Below, piece by piece: positions 31,820-44,420 of a stretch of 64,000 bases of DNA. This DNA comes from Boswellia sacra (taxonomy: Eukaryota > Streptophyta > Magnoliopsida > Sapindales > Burseraceae): the NCBI GenBank assembly GCA_013180625.2, contig SNVD02002385.1, positions 1 to 64,000 on the forward strand. Direction: 5' to 3'. The notes under the pieces were generated by a model. It saw nothing but the letters and a program-made list of their open reading frames with translations. It was not told the DNA's origin and ran no database searches. The stretch's first letter is position 1. Every line of letters begins with the position of its first letter. A program made the translations under genes and the position numbers.

Positions 31820-32800
31820 ATAAACTTTTCATCGCAAAACATATTACACAAAAATAGGATTTTGTGACAAAAATTTTATAGCAACATGAACATTTTTTGC
31901 GACAAAATTATATTTCTCGCGAAAAAAACTTTTTGCGACAAAAAATTCATCACTAAAAGCCATTCTAATTTACCATGCATATATGGCAATACTTGACATT
32001 TTGCGACGAAAAAATAATTCCTCGCAAAATGTGACCTTTTGTGAGGAAAATTTTCTCGCAAGAAATCTATTTTTTGCGGCAAAAAATTTATTTTTTGCGA
32101 CAAAAAATTCCTCACAAAAAGCCATTTTAATTTACCCTGCACACATGGCAATACAGGACATTTTGCGATAAAAAAGTGATTCCCCGTAAAATGTGACCTT
32201 TCGCGAGGAATTTTTTGCGCAAAATATCTATTTTTCGCGACAAAAAATTCCTCGCGAAAAGCCATTTTAATTTACCATGCACACGTGGTAATAATGGATA
32301 TTTTGCGATAAAAACGTAATTTCTCGCAAAATGAGACCTTTAGCAAGGAATTTTTTGTCGCAAAAGGTCTATTTTTTGCGACAAAAAATTCCTCACGAAA
32401 ATCCATTTTAATTTACTATACACACGTGGCAATACTAGACATTTTGTGACAAAAACGTGATTCCTCGCAAAATTTAACTTTTTGCGAGGAAAATTTTCTC
32501 GCAAAAAATAGACCTTTTGCGACAAAAAATTCCTCGCGAAAAGCCATTCTAATTTACCATGCACACGTGACAATATTGGATATTTTACGACGAAAATTTG
32601 ATTCGTTGCGAAATGTTACCTTTTGCGACGATAAATTCCTCACAAAAAAATCAAACTTTTGCGAGAAAAAATTTCTCGCGAAAAGCCCGTCTAACTTATT
32701 AGAACACGTGACAATACTGGACATTTTGCGACGAAAATATAAATTCCTCACAAAATATGACCTTCTACGAGAAAAAATTCCTCGCAAAAAGTTATTTTTT
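31820..32800. repeat. Tandem array of ~141-bp subterminal units in the CACTA element
   Basis: The landmark GCCATTYTAATTTACCATGC recurs at 31959, 32121, 32261, 32402, 32543 and, diverged, 32685: spacings 162, 140, 141, 141 and 142. Each unit contains several GCGAC/GCGAG and complementary motifs and often CACGTGG/CACACGTG. Confidence 0.85.
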
Positions 32801-33087
32801 TAAAATTAAAACTTAATAACTTTCCTCTTTTGCTTTCTTCTCTTTGTTTGTAGTTCGTCTAATATATAAGTCTTTTTTTAAAAAATGACAAAAAAAAAAG
32901 AATAAAGAAAGTATTAAAAATCTAATTTGATTTTATATAAATTGACAGTTTTTAAATATAGTAGGGTCATTTGGATATTCATATAAATTTTTATTAAAAA
33001 AAACCCTATGTGATTCCATTCATGCTTTTAAATGTGAAAAACTATTAAGACTAGTATTTGTAAAAGAGATAAATAATTAAAATAAAC

Positions 33088-33156
<69 letters not shown>

Positions 33157-34825
33157 GTGTGCGTGTGTGTGTGTGTGTGTGATATTAATCGTTAATAATC
33201 CAATAATCAAGCAGAAAATTTATTGCTAATTATTTATATATAATCTAATTTATGTATGATTTATATATGTCTAACTGCTAAATTACAATTATGATAAACT
33301 TATTACTATGACTAATTTTTAATTGATGAAAACGAGATTGGAAAAAAAATCCAACTTCTAAAAATCTAATTTATTTTTCAATGTTTAATTATATGTCAAA
33401 TAAACATAAATAAATAAATAATTAATAATCATGTAATGTTGCTTATAATTATGTTTTTTATTTTTTTGTTATAAAGTGTATTAATTTAGACAGTATATTT
33501 TTCTTAGACTTTTAATTTTTATCGTATAGCTTTGAGTAAATTGTTGAGATATTTTAAACAATTGTTAGAGTTTATTTTAAGGAGATAAATAATTAAAATG
33601 AACTCTATAACAAAAAATAAATACATTTGTTACATATTACTATATGAATAATTAATCATTTACTGGTAAATGGCAAATACTAATTTTCAATTCATAATAC
33701 ATATGATACTTGTAACATATGTATATGTATATATGTCTAATAATTAAATTACTTATATGAAAAAAATATTTTTTATAATTGTAAAAAAATATTTTTAATA
33801 ATTGTTATTTTTATAAAAAATGGATAATTAATTTAAAGGCATTCTATACTTGAAAATAAATGCAATTTTGTTACATTTTTATATAATTATAATATGAATA
33901 AGTAATCATTTACTAATCAAATTAGAAAAGCTTATTTTCAATTTCTTATAATAACAAATATGACATATATAGATATCTAATTATTAAATTATAACTATTA
34001 CAAACTTATGGTTTGCATTTGTCAAGATATTTTAAATATTAATTGTTAGCATTTGTAAAATGAATAAATAATAAAAAATATTCACTAAAAATAAATGCAT
34101 TTGTTACATAATAATTATAATATGAATATTTGATCATTTATTTATTATAGTATTAAAAACTTATTTTCAATAACTCGCACATGACAATTATGTCATATAT
34201 ATAGATGTTTAAGCATTATGCATTTATTAATGATAGTTGAATTGTGTGTATTTTATTAACACTTTAATACATATGACAATTATGACATATGTTTATATGT
34301 TAATAATTAAATTATCTCCATCACAAATTAATTTTTTAAATTTGTAAAACATATTTTTAGTGTTTTTAAAAGAAATAGATAATTAAAATAAATTATAGCT
34401 AAAATGAATAGAATCTTTTTGTTACATATATGATTATAATATCAATAATTAATTATTTGTTGATCACTAAGAAATTTTTTTTTGAAATTCCTCATATAAC
34501 AACTATGACATATGTATAAATGTCTAACTATTGTTTACATTTGTTAAATAATTCTTGAATTGTTGTACCTATTTTATTAACATTTTAATACTCAATAAAA
34601 AATAATTAAATACCATATAATGTTTTATATTTCTATTGTATATGGTTGTTATATTATTTATTAATTTGTCATCAAATTATTTAGTACCAATCCAATATTA
34701 TATAAATTTAATTATGGATGAAAATTTAATTAATAAATAAACTTATAATTATCCAAGTCTAAGTATGGTTTATTTAAATATTTTTAATTTTAGATTTAGA
34801 TTTTAATTTTAATATTTTTTTAAGA
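32801..34825. other. AT-rich interior of the CACTA element
   Basis: No ORF of note. Many loosely repeated phrases such as AATTATGACATATGT and AATAATTAATCATTTA suggest old internal duplications. Contains the (TG)n tract at 33101-33181. Confidence 0.6.
33101..33181. repeat. (TG)n microsatellite with GCGCGC interruption
   Basis: About 80 bases of TG dinucleotides preceded by (TA)n and interrupted by CGCGCGCG near 33142. Confidence 0.95.
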
Positions 34826-36272
34826 CTTATAGCGACAAAAATTTTGTTGCAAAAGATTAGCATTTTGTCGCTAAAGATTAGCATTTTAGACTTTTAGCGA
34901 CCACTTTAAAATTCCTCGCAAAATGGGGTCTTTTGCGAGGAAAATTTAAATTCAAATTTGTCGAAAAAACTAAATTTTAGGCGGACTTTTTTCTGCCTAT
35001 TAAATTTCTAATTTTTACACCTTTAGCGACAAAGTTTCGCTAAAGACCAAACTTTTGTCGCAAAAAGAAAATTTTAGGCAGACTTTTACCCGCTCCTATT
35101 TATTTCATATTTTTTAAATTCTTTTACGACAAATTTTTCGTCGCGAAATGTCTAAATTTCATCGCAAAAAATCAATGCCTTTATTATATATACACCACCT
35201 AATTCTTTGTTTTACTTCATTTTTTTTCATCTATTCTACTTTCCTCTTCATTTCCATTTTTATCTACTTCTCCTCTTTCCCTAACACTATTATTAAGGTA
35301 AATATTTTTACTCATTTTTTCTTTTATGTTGTAATATATTTACTTACAAGATTCATATAATTTTTATTTTTTAATTGTCAATTAATATTATACTTTTTCG
35401 TTTAATAGGTATTTTGGAAGAGGGAATGCAATTAAAAATCTTAAGTTCTTTATTTCTTTAACATTTTTTTTGTATACATTTATCTCTCATATCCTTTATT
35501 ATTACTCATTAATATTTTACTTCTTTTTTGTTTTTAATAGGTATAATTGAAGGTGGGGTATATTTGAAGACTTGAAGATTGATATAAAATCAAGCAACAA
35601 AAAATTTAGTGGAGGATGAAGTTTTGTATTTGTTGTGTTATCTTTTTTTTTTTTTTCCATGTACAACCAAAGTTCCAATGTTGCATTAAAATTTTGTAAT
35701 TTGTTATTATTTAATAAAATTATTCTTACAAAGAATTATGTTGCATAATGACATAATTTTGCTGTTTTATTTTCGAATTTATAACAAATTAAAATAAATT
35801 TTATGAATTCTTAAAAAAATCAATTATGTTAAAAAAATTAGGTCTTTCGCGACGAATTTTTTGTCGCTAAAGATCAGATTTAGTGACAAAAAAATAGTCG
35901 CAAAAGATATTTACAATGAAAATAATTTGTTTTAAATACAATTTTGGTATAAAATTTTTTGCGACAAAATTCAAATTTGTCGCAAAATATGCTCTTTTGC
36001 GAGGAATTTTATATTGTCGTAAAAAGTTAACATGACGTAATCCTATTTGCGACAAAATATTTGTCGCAAAATACCACTTTTTGCGACAAAAATTTCCTCG
36101 CAAAAAGTCTTTTTGCGAGGAATTCAAGATTCGTCGCAAAAAAACCTATTGTGACTCACATTTTGCGACTAGAATGCGACGAATTTATTTTCGTCGCAAA
36201 AACCTATAGCGACGAAATTTTGACTTTTTGCGACGAAATATTTCGTCGCAAAAAGTCATTTTTCCTGTAGTG
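34826..36272. other. Right subterminal part of the CACTA element
   Basis: GCGAC/GTCGC motif clusters at 34830-35170 and 35840-36260 flank an AT-rich, intron-like stretch (35180-35800). No clear gene. Confidence 0.6.
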
Positions 36273-36580
36273 TGATATAGTATTAACATAATTTGTAACA
36301 TTATCGAACTGTTCATTACACAAACATTAATTCAAATACATTATTTGAGATATAAATTTTGGAATAGAATTCAAAATTATCGTTTCCAATTTTAAGAACT
36401 CGCAGTCGCAGTCAACTCAATAATTTTTTCTGATGTTGTCAAAAAAGTAGGGGCATGTCAGTTTTGAATTAAAAGGATGGGTATGTCAGGGTGTGTTCTT
36501 TCTTGTTTCTAGTGTTTTTGTTTCTAAAATGATTTGGAAAATGAATTTCATGGATTCAGAGAATGTATTTTAAGTAAAGG

Positions 36581-36825
36581 ATATGCGTTTGGAAATGTTT
36601 TCTGAAATTGGAATTTTGAAAACAAAAACAAGATATGCGTTTGGAAATGTTTTCTCGAATTGGAATTTCGAAAACAAAAACAAGATATGCGTTTGGAAAT
36701 GTTTTCTGGAAATGGAATTTTGAAAACAAAAACAAGATATACGTTTGAAAATGTTTTCTGGAATTGGAATTTTGAAAACAAAAACAAGATATATATTTGG
36801 AAATGAATTCTAGAATTGTTATGCT
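36581..36825. repeat. 52-bp tandem repeat, four and a half copies
   Basis: Units start ATATGCGTTTGGAAATG at 36581, 36633, 36685, 36737 and (partial) 36789, exactly 52 bp apart. Open frames on the minus strand across it are simple translations of the repeat. Confidence 0.95.
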
Positions 36826-39200
36826 CTGTTCTTTCTTGTTTTCAAATCTTGTTTTCTGTTCTGCACATTTTCCAATACAATTTATATTCAATTGCCTCTT
36901 GTAATATCCTTGAATCATTTGCATTGCCTTCCCATCCCGTTAGCACGTGTATATATGAATGATTGAGAAACACTATTTAGTTGATTAAAAATGAAAAAAT
37001 CCACTACTTCTTTTGATTTCTTTAATCATTAATTGTATTTGATTTTGAAATCTAACATAATATATAATATTAAATCACAAATTTATAAGATTTTTAAAAT
37101 TAGAGACGATTATACGAAATTTTGATAAACCTCGTAAGAACTTTATTTGATTTGCTCTAGTTAACGATAAGTAAAGAAAAATATGAAAATATGTTTATAA
37201 AACAAAAATTTTAAGTTATTTTTCCAATATTAATAGAATTAGTGACATGTTATCTTAATTATTTAATGAGTTTCTTTAGACTTGAGTCAAATATTAAGAA
37301 ATTTAAAATAATAAACAGTAAATTTACTATCATTAATTAAAAAACTCTAAAAAAATTTTTAAAGAAGAATTAGTTGAAGGCCAAGAAAAAGGGTTATTGG
37401 TAACCTGTTGTCAAAAACCGTTGGCACGTAGAATTTAATTGAACAAATGGGGAAGAAGAGTACAAAAGAGAATTGTTCGCATTCGTCGATAATCTAGGGG
37501 TTGCTTAATTGAATGCAATGATTGAATAAAACATCAAAACTAGCAGACAACTTGAAAATTTTAATTTAAAATTTATGCATCCTTCAATAACCAATAAGCA
37601 GTGATCACAATTCACAAGAACATTCTTCTAACTACTAATTAGATAGATAAACCAAAAACCAAAAAAAAAATTCAGAAGAAATTATTTTGAACTCTTTTTA
37701 AAAAAGGAATAAGAATTGTTTAATTCGGTTTTATTTTCTTCATAGAAAGTAAAAAAGCGTATCTCCCACAGCAAATTAATTCAACATTCCAAAAATAAAA
37801 ATGAACAATCATAAAAGAATATTCCTAACTTATCTAATAAACATGTAGATGTTTAATTTAAAAAGCTAACTTATCAAGAAATCAATTCTTCTTATAAATT
37901 CAAAACCTCCTCACCAAAATTATATGTATTCGACATAGAATAACATATACGTCCCACCTAATCTTTTAGCGTGTGAACACACAATGGATTTAGCATATGC
38001 CAGCTAAGAAAAAGTGGCCAGTTTCTTCATTTTCAGGATTCGAGTTGCAAATTTTCTTATGTTTCCATTAAGGAAAGATGCAAGGTGGAACGGTGTGCTT
38101 GTATGATGACAAAAACACCTGCAACAATTAAGAAGAACCCTTACATATCCTGACATTATTCAACAAATATGTAGCCACAAAAGATTTTGCTTATCACTTA
38201 ATGCTATCTGTTTCTATATACTATACACACAAAACCTCTCTTTTTTAGAAAGTAGCAATTCATGATGAGCAGTATAGTAGATGTTCCATATTCCAGTAAA
38301 CTCAAAGATCAAGATTTACTCAATAGACAGTTAGCAATATAAATGCCGGTCCAAAATGTACATATCATAATCAAATTCTTCTGTACGCTATTAACTATAA
38401 TATAAAAATACCCAAGTCCTCTTCTCTCACACCATTTTGGATAATAAGCTGCCATCCATTAAACAGTAAGTTTGTTGCTTAATCTACCACTTAACACTAA
38501 TGCTTGACTCACATATTCTTTGATTAATTCGTGGCATGTGTGGATTGATCAATAATTAACTGAGAAATCAACTATTTCAACAATGATTAAATACATTAAC
38601 TACATGAATATAAGTATGAAAATTTGAAACAGAAAATCGAGAGGTAGGTGGCATAGACATATGTACAAACTAACAAGTAAATTATTCTTTACACACACAA
38701 CGACATAATAACTATCACTGCTGACATGCAATTTCCTAACCATATGCAGACAGCGAAAAATTGATGCATTTCATATTGATTTATCCAAAAAAATTCACAT
38801 TCACACATCAGCCATCTTGATTCTAAATTCCAGATTTGGCATACTTTGTATCTTTGTGAAATGAAATGTTAAACAAAAAGCAAATGCATTTCCAAAAAAG
38901 GCAAACCGTGTGTGAGCAATCAATCTAAATTAAAGCACAAAAAACAAATCAATTTCACAACAACCCGCCAAATACACACAGAAAAACACCTCAATTCAGC
39001 CAATTCATTTCACCATTTCATTTCAATTCAAGAGAAACCCAAAAATCACCCCAATTCAGCCATCAATTTCATTTTTATACACACAGAAAAACAAATCAAT
39101 TCCGCAACAACCCGCCGAATTTTGAGCAACCAACATCCACTACCACCAGCAAACACACCAATCTCCACACATTTTTCATTGAATAAATCCACAAAAACCC
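36826..39200. other. AT-rich interior of the PIF-like candidate
   Basis: No recognisable gene on either strand. 38912-39268 is a low-complexity open stretch (Asn, His, Thr, Lys codons). Confidence 0.45.
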
Positions 39201-39279
39201 AATATATTCATACAACTGTTACCTCACACAACCGGGTTTTAGTTGAGCAGATCGGCGACGGCGAATGAGAGGAGATAGG

Positions 39280-39745
39280 AATAGGCGAGATGGGAGGTGG
39301 TGAGGTCGAGAAAGGCCCAGCACTGATGGGAAAACGACTGATGTCGAGGCTGGTGACGGTGGCACCGACAACGATGACGATCTGCTGCGCTTGTTCTGCT
39401 TGTGTCGGTGGCGAAGATGAGCAGAGATGAGGAGATGAGAGGAGAGGTGATGAGGCCGAGAAAGGCCCAGGCGCCGATGGAGAACGGGAGAAGAGGAGGA
39501 GGCGATGTGGCAAGGCAGATTGAGCGGCTGTTCTGAGGTGGTCTTCGGTGGAGAACGAGAGGAAAAGTTCAAGAGAGTTAAAAACCCGCCGATGGAGAAC
39601 GAGAAAGGCTCAGGCGCCGATGGAGAACGAGAGGAGAGGAGGAGGCGATGGTGGCAAGGCAGATCGGGCGGCTGTAAGAGAGGTTGTATTCGGTGGGGAA
39701 CGGGAGGAAAGGTGCAGAGGAAACCAAAAACGATTTAAGGGTTTG
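39280..39745. repeat. GC-rich block with ~145-bp duplication
   Basis: GAGAAAGGCYCAGGCGCCGA and GGAGGCGATG...GGCAAGGCAGAT occur twice (about 39455-39590 and 39600-39740), and a third diverged version starts near 39300. The minus strand is open with Ser/Pro-rich codons, plus strand with Arg/Glu/Gly. It looks like an amplified first-exon or CpG-rich promoter piece; no protein family recognised. Confidence 0.6.
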
Positions 39746-39906
39746 GGAACTGTTTGTAGATTTGGGGATAAACCAGGGGTAAAAACGTCCTAAAATATGT
39801 TTTATGAAAATGAGTTTTGGGAATAAAAACGCACAGTTATCCCTTGTTTTTGAAAACGTTAAAAACGGAAAACGGGAAAATGAAAACGAAATCGAACACA
39901 GCCTCA

Positions 39907-42081
39907 GTTTCTAAATTGCAGAGAGATATTTTGTCAGTATCGCCAAACCTTAAAGGTGTCTATTAATTTAAATTACCTGGTTATAATCATAATAGATACT
40001 TTAAATTCAAGTAAAAGTATATTTTTATTTTCCTTAAAAAGTTGGGTTACCATTTTAGGCTAACTTAAGCGAGGAATGGTAGTTAGTAAGGTAATGATGT
40101 AGATGCTATTTAGCACGACTGGAAAACAATAGGCTTATAAAAAATCGTTCGGTACAAACAAATATCACAAAAATTCTACATAAAAATTGTTCTAATTTGT
40201 CAGATCAATGCGATAAATTATGTAGTCTTTGATCAAAGATTACTTCAGGATTTAGTATAAATTATGTGGTTCTTGAATTGTTAAGTTATTTTTAAAGTGA
40301 CTATATGTGTTGAAATTTTAAATGAAAGTATGATTTTAAAAACAATGAATTTCTTTTTCCTATTGTGTTAAAATTTTGAGTCAACAAAATTTATACAAAT
40401 TGTACAATATAAAATTGTTGCCGAATTGAGAGGATGAAAAAACCGTTTCTCACTCGATTGTTAGGTTATAAATGGAATAAACTAAAACCCAATTAATCCA
40501 TAATAAAGAGGTGGTGTGCGACACTATCGTATAAGTTGTCACATCAATTTAGTTTTCTTTTTTTAATTTTTAATATAAGGTAATGCCCTGGCATCACTAA
40601 ATTATTAGCCACGTGGTTTAGCAAATAGTCAAAGATGTCCTTAGCATTTGCTGTCCCAAAATGTTCTGAGATGTCTAAAATCTCCTCTCTACCCTTTTAT
40701 TGGACGCCCAGGTGACTGATTTGGCCACATAATTTGGAGCCTATTTGATATGAAATTTGAAATGCAACTTTTTATTAAAAATAAGAAATTCAACAAATTT
40801 TAAGAAAGTAAGTTTTAATTTTTCTCTTTCTAAAACAATTTTCCGTATTCGAAAAATCAAAGAATTTTATCCTTGAAAAGCAAAGAGAATTAAATTAACA
40901 TGAAGAATTATATTGGTTAGTTCCCTTTTTTAATGGGTCCTTTTTGGAAAACGCAAAGTAACAAAGTTGATAGGTTTTTTTTAAAATTTTTTATTTTATA
41001 TAACTATAAAAAAGTGCTATTGTTTATATAATGTAACCAAACTCAACGTTAAATGTCAAATATAATTTCGCATTCATAAGATTAGATAAGTTGATATATT
41101 GCCCATCAATTTGATATTATATTGAATATTTGTTCCACATTATTTAATAATTAAATAAATATCTAATTAAGTTACGGAGCAAATCAACTTCAAGTCTTGC
41201 TCAAAACTTTGATATTTAACTAACCACTAATAAAAGTAAAAATTTTATTATTTTTTAAAAACATAATCGTGAGTTGACTTATTATGTTTAATTTTATTTT
41301 TATGTCGGTAAGTTTGAACTTTGAAGGCAAGGTTGGATTGTAGTCCAGGCAAGAGACGTCCAAATACAATGTTAGGGTTACTTTATACAAGGTTGCTATC
41401 TAAGGGTGCTTGTGATTTTCTAACTGTTTACTGCTAGTTAATATTTTGTTTAAAGTTTTACAACGTTGGTTTGATATGGAATCTAAATCACAATAAATCT
41501 GTCTTTGAAACAAGTAGTATAAAATACTGTCTTTATTTTTTTTGAAAAAGGTGCTAAAAGGATAACCCAACTAAATATGTCATTTTTTTAGAATACTTTT
41601 TTAGGATCGTACTATATGCACTCAAAATTTTAATCTTAAGACACTTTCTAAGAGGCTAATTATTTTTTTGATATAAAGTTTGAATTTAACTTATTCTTAG
41701 AATTTAGCTTTTTGTGATTTTTTTTAAATTAAAACTTAATCTAAGACATTTTTAATTATCTGAATAAAAAAAACTAAAATATTTAGTTTTATCTGAATGG
41801 TTTAATCACCTTTAATTCTAAAAAAAATGTCTATCTGATTCATTTATTACGTTCTATATGTGACTTTTGTACAATAATAAATATTTAAATAACTACATGT
41901 ATGATTACACTATAAATTATTCTTTTACTAATTTAGAAAAAAATAATTTATAGTATAGTGATAAAATATTTAAAATAATAAATATTTATATACTTCAATT
42001 TTAATTTCTACAAAATATTAATTTGCAAATATTATTAATATGTTAGAAAAACACAAGTCAAAATCAAATAATAAGGATATA
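39907..42081. other. AT-rich spacer
   Basis: No gene, RNA gene or transposon end that I can support. Long A/T runs and short degenerate repeats only. ATATA at 42077-42081 is the left target duplication of the next element. Confidence 0.5.
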
Positions 42082-42743
42082 TGTGGAGTGTAAAAATTGG
42101 TATGAACTTTGGAGTGCTATAAAGTTTCTGAATGGAATCTTTATAAAGCTACCAAGTGGAACTTTTCATAATTTCAGAGTAGATTAGGTAGGTGATGCTG
42201 AATTCAAGGTTGGTGAAACTCAATTTTATCGAGTAAAGCATTTGAGCTTACTAAGGCTTCCGAGTCAAAATTACGAAGTAGATGAATTTAGCTTTGAATT
42301 TGAATATTCAAGTTGAGTTAGATAAGTCATCTATCAAGTATAGTTTCCGAATTCGAATAAACAAGTAATTATATGATCCCTCTTATTTGAGATCGGAGAT
42401 GATTAAGTGAAATTGACTATTATCAAAATCATGAGGGTTATCTTCATCTTGATAGAAATTAAATTCGAAATCAAAGTCTATCCAATGATTGGATCCTTGT
42501 TGAACAACGGTTAAAAATAGCTAAGACTCTAGTATAAAAGGATGCAAGGACTTGAGGTAAATGGATTGAGAGATCATTCAACTAAACAAATTTCCTTTAG
42601 CTACTAACTTGAATGTCGGAGAGTCTTAGTCGGCACCTCTGTCGGCTAATCCTCTGACCATTTTTCTCTGTTCTGTAGATATTTGACTACCACATGAGTC
42701 TGCCATGTGTATTCAAAAAGTAGGCAAAATTTTGGCGTCTACA
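42082..42743 (+). repeat. 5' LTR of the gypsy element (662 bp)
   Basis: Starts TGTGGAGTGTAAAAATTGG and ends TTTTGGCGTCTACA. TATAAAA at 42533-42539. Pairs with 48134-48795, whose first dinucleotide is TA instead of TG. Confidence 0.9.
42533..42539 (+). promoter_or_regulatory. TATA box of the gypsy LTR
   Basis: TATAAAA in AGTATAAAAGGATGC; the same motif lies at 48585-48591 in the 3' LTR. Confidence 0.65.
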
Positions 42744-42745
42744 GT

Positions 42746-42761
42746 TGGCACCATTTGTGGG
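42746..42761 (+). other. Primer binding site of the gypsy element, decayed
   Basis: TGGCACCATTTGTGGG. Plant gypsy elements of this kind usually have TGGCGCCGTCTGTGGG; the three differences are all C/T or G/A transitions, two in CpG. Confidence 0.7.
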
Positions 42762-43399
42762 AATTGTAGATAAAAAGTCATGACTACAAATCCAACTGAG
42801 GACCATATGGTGACAGTTTTAGAAACTCAAGATATTAGAAACACCAGTTAAACTTTGTGAGAAATTGCAAAGGGAAAGAAACCGCAAAGAAAAATGACGT
42901 AAGTAAATGCTGGGATCAAAAATTCAAAGGCTCCTAATGCTAATACAGAACTCAGAGACCTGACCTAATAGAATCATGAGATGAATGCTAAGATGAAGGA
43001 AATGATGGATCAAATGAACAAAATCAAGGAGACAGGACATGTTAAAGATCACTGAAGCCATTAGGATCATTCCAATCATGAGAAGGGAAAGAAGCCAGAG
43101 GATGACAATGTTGTTGATTCTCGTAGTAGACGTTGGGATGAGTTTAGAGGAGACTCATTTACGAATAAAAATGCAAGATCGATCATAGAGAATGGATTAG
43201 GGAGCACCCATACTCGAAGGGAAAGTCTTGACAGAAGTGATCTAAAGCATTCACTTGATGCACAAAGGTGGTCTAAATGAAGGGATGATTAAAAAGGCTT
43301 CAACTGGACAGATCAATGGTAAGCTAGAGTTCAATCTCTAGGGTAACAAATGGAGAACCTTCATGGTTCAAAAACACTTGGACCAAAGGCTATAATCCT
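42762..43399 (+). other. Leader and 5' gag decay zone of the gypsy element
   Basis: Codon-like stretches such as EMNAKMKEMMDQMNKIKE near 42985 suggest the N-terminal part of gag, but stops break every frame. Confidence 0.5.
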
Positions 43400-44420
43400 T
43401 TGAGGGAGTTAAAATCACCATTTGTTGGGAGAATAGAACAGACTGAACTACCTAGGAGGTTTGTCATGCCACAAATAGCATCATATTCTGGGAAATCTAA
43501 TCCATTAGCTCATATTCAACTATATAAAGAGTTAATAGATGTGGAAGGTTCACATGATGCGAAGTGCAAGACTTTCCCCTTAACTTTTGCAGGTGTTGCT
43601 CGTACATGGTACAGGAAGCTACGACCAAAGAGTATTCACTCTTTCTCACATCTATGTTGAGAGTTCGCTAACCACTTCCGAGGGGCAAAAAGTCCTGAGA
43701 GAGAAGTTTCTTCACTTATGGAAATTCATCAAGGAGAAGATGAGTCTCTTTAAAGCTTTGTCAATAGGTTTCATAATGATGTAATGCAACTTTGGGCTTT
43801 CAAAGATCGATATGCATTAGATGGAATCACTCGTAACAGGCGCTCAAGTAGGCTTTGGTTTTCTTTTCAAGAAAATAAACCAAGATCATACTCTAAGGCT
43901 TACAAGCGCACGTTAAAGGTGGCTGAAGCTAAAGAACTATTTCTGGCAAAAAGAGAGTCCCTTAGTATGACTAGCAAACATAAGAAGAGAGATGATAATC
44001 GAGAAGACAGTCGATTTGGGAAAAAATTCGAAACCACAGAAGGTGATTCTACTATCGAGCAAAACTCAAAGAGACAGAAAGGCTTTACTTGGTACACAAC
44101 CATGACACCATTTACAGCAAGTAGAGAACACATTCTTACAGTGATGTGTGATCAGAAATTGTACAAAAAGCCCCCACCAATTCAAGATGATTTGGCAAAA
44201 AGGAATAAAAGAAAGTATGGTGATTTTCATGACAATTACGAACACAACACTGCAGATTTGCAAGATCAAATTGAAGATTTAATCAAAGAGGAAAAACTAA
44301 ATGAGTTCATTACGAAAATGCAAGAAGCCCAACAAGATGTCCTTAAGGCCGAGTTTGAACAAAAAGTTTCTAGGATACAAGTGATGATGAGTACAACCAT
44401 ACCATTTCTTGAGGTTTGAC
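43400..44420 (+). pseudogene. Gypsy gag (Retrotrans_gag-type) remnant
   Basis: Reads across two or three frames. The first part has PFVGRIEQTELPRRFVMPQI, ASYSGKSNPLAHI, HDAKCKTFPLTFAGVARTWY and SIHSFSHLC, the typical capsid core of Ty3/gypsy gag (PF03732). After a stop and shift near 43660, EFANHF, SSLMEIHQGEDESL and a basic stretch follow. Near 44190-44300 comes KYGDFHDNYEHNT...LQDQIEDLIKEEKL, the decayed form of the family's KYCxFHxxxGHxTxxCxxLKxxIExLI zinc motif, with Cys lost. Gag packages element RNA in cytoplasmic particles. It is a pseudogene; neighbouring pol is essentially gone. Confidence 0.8.

Larger units (their letters stand above)
31573..36272. mobile_element. Non-autonomous CACTA (En/Spm-type) element, 4.7 kb
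   Basis: Left end CACTACAAGAAAAACAG and right end, on the minus strand, CACTACAGGAAAAATGAC are inverted repeats (12 of 13 bases). The 3-bp duplication TGA flanks both sides (31570-31572 and 36273-36275). Both subterminal regions are packed with TTTTGCGACAAAA/TCGTCGCAAAA-type motifs in both orientations, as expected for CACTA transposase binding sites. No transposase ORF is present; the open frames inside are repeat translations. Confidence 0.88.
36489..39903. mobile_element. Candidate PIF/Harbinger-like non-autonomous element
   Basis: Left GGGTGTGTTC (36489-36498) and right, on the minus strand, GGCTGTGTTC (39894-39903) are inverted. The three bases TCA stand outside both ends (36486-36488 and 39904-39906). 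Short TIRs of the GGSTGTGTTY type with a 3-bp duplication fit PIF/Harbinger, although TTA/TAA is the usual duplication. No transposase is seen. It holds a 52-bp tandem repeat near the left end and a GC-rich block near the right end. Confidence 0.5.

Noticed and set aside
31876..32803. Several ORFs of about 60-130 codons on both strands
   Set aside because: They translate the CACTA tandem units (recurring Arg-Asn-Phe-Leu-Ser-Gln-Lys phrases); not genes.
33028..33210. His/Thr-rich ORF
   Set aside because: Encoded by the (TG)n microsatellite.
36581..36825. Regular 52-bp spacing reminiscent of a CRISPR array
   Set aside because: The whole unit repeats without unique spacers and the context is plant nuclear DNA.
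36548..36924. Phe/Lys-rich minus-strand ORFs with internal repeats
   Set aside because: Direct products of the 52-bp tandem repeat.
39208..39572. Ser/Pro-rich minus-strand ORFs as host genes
   Set aside because: Open because of GC-rich duplicated sequence; two frames are open at once and no domain is recognisable.
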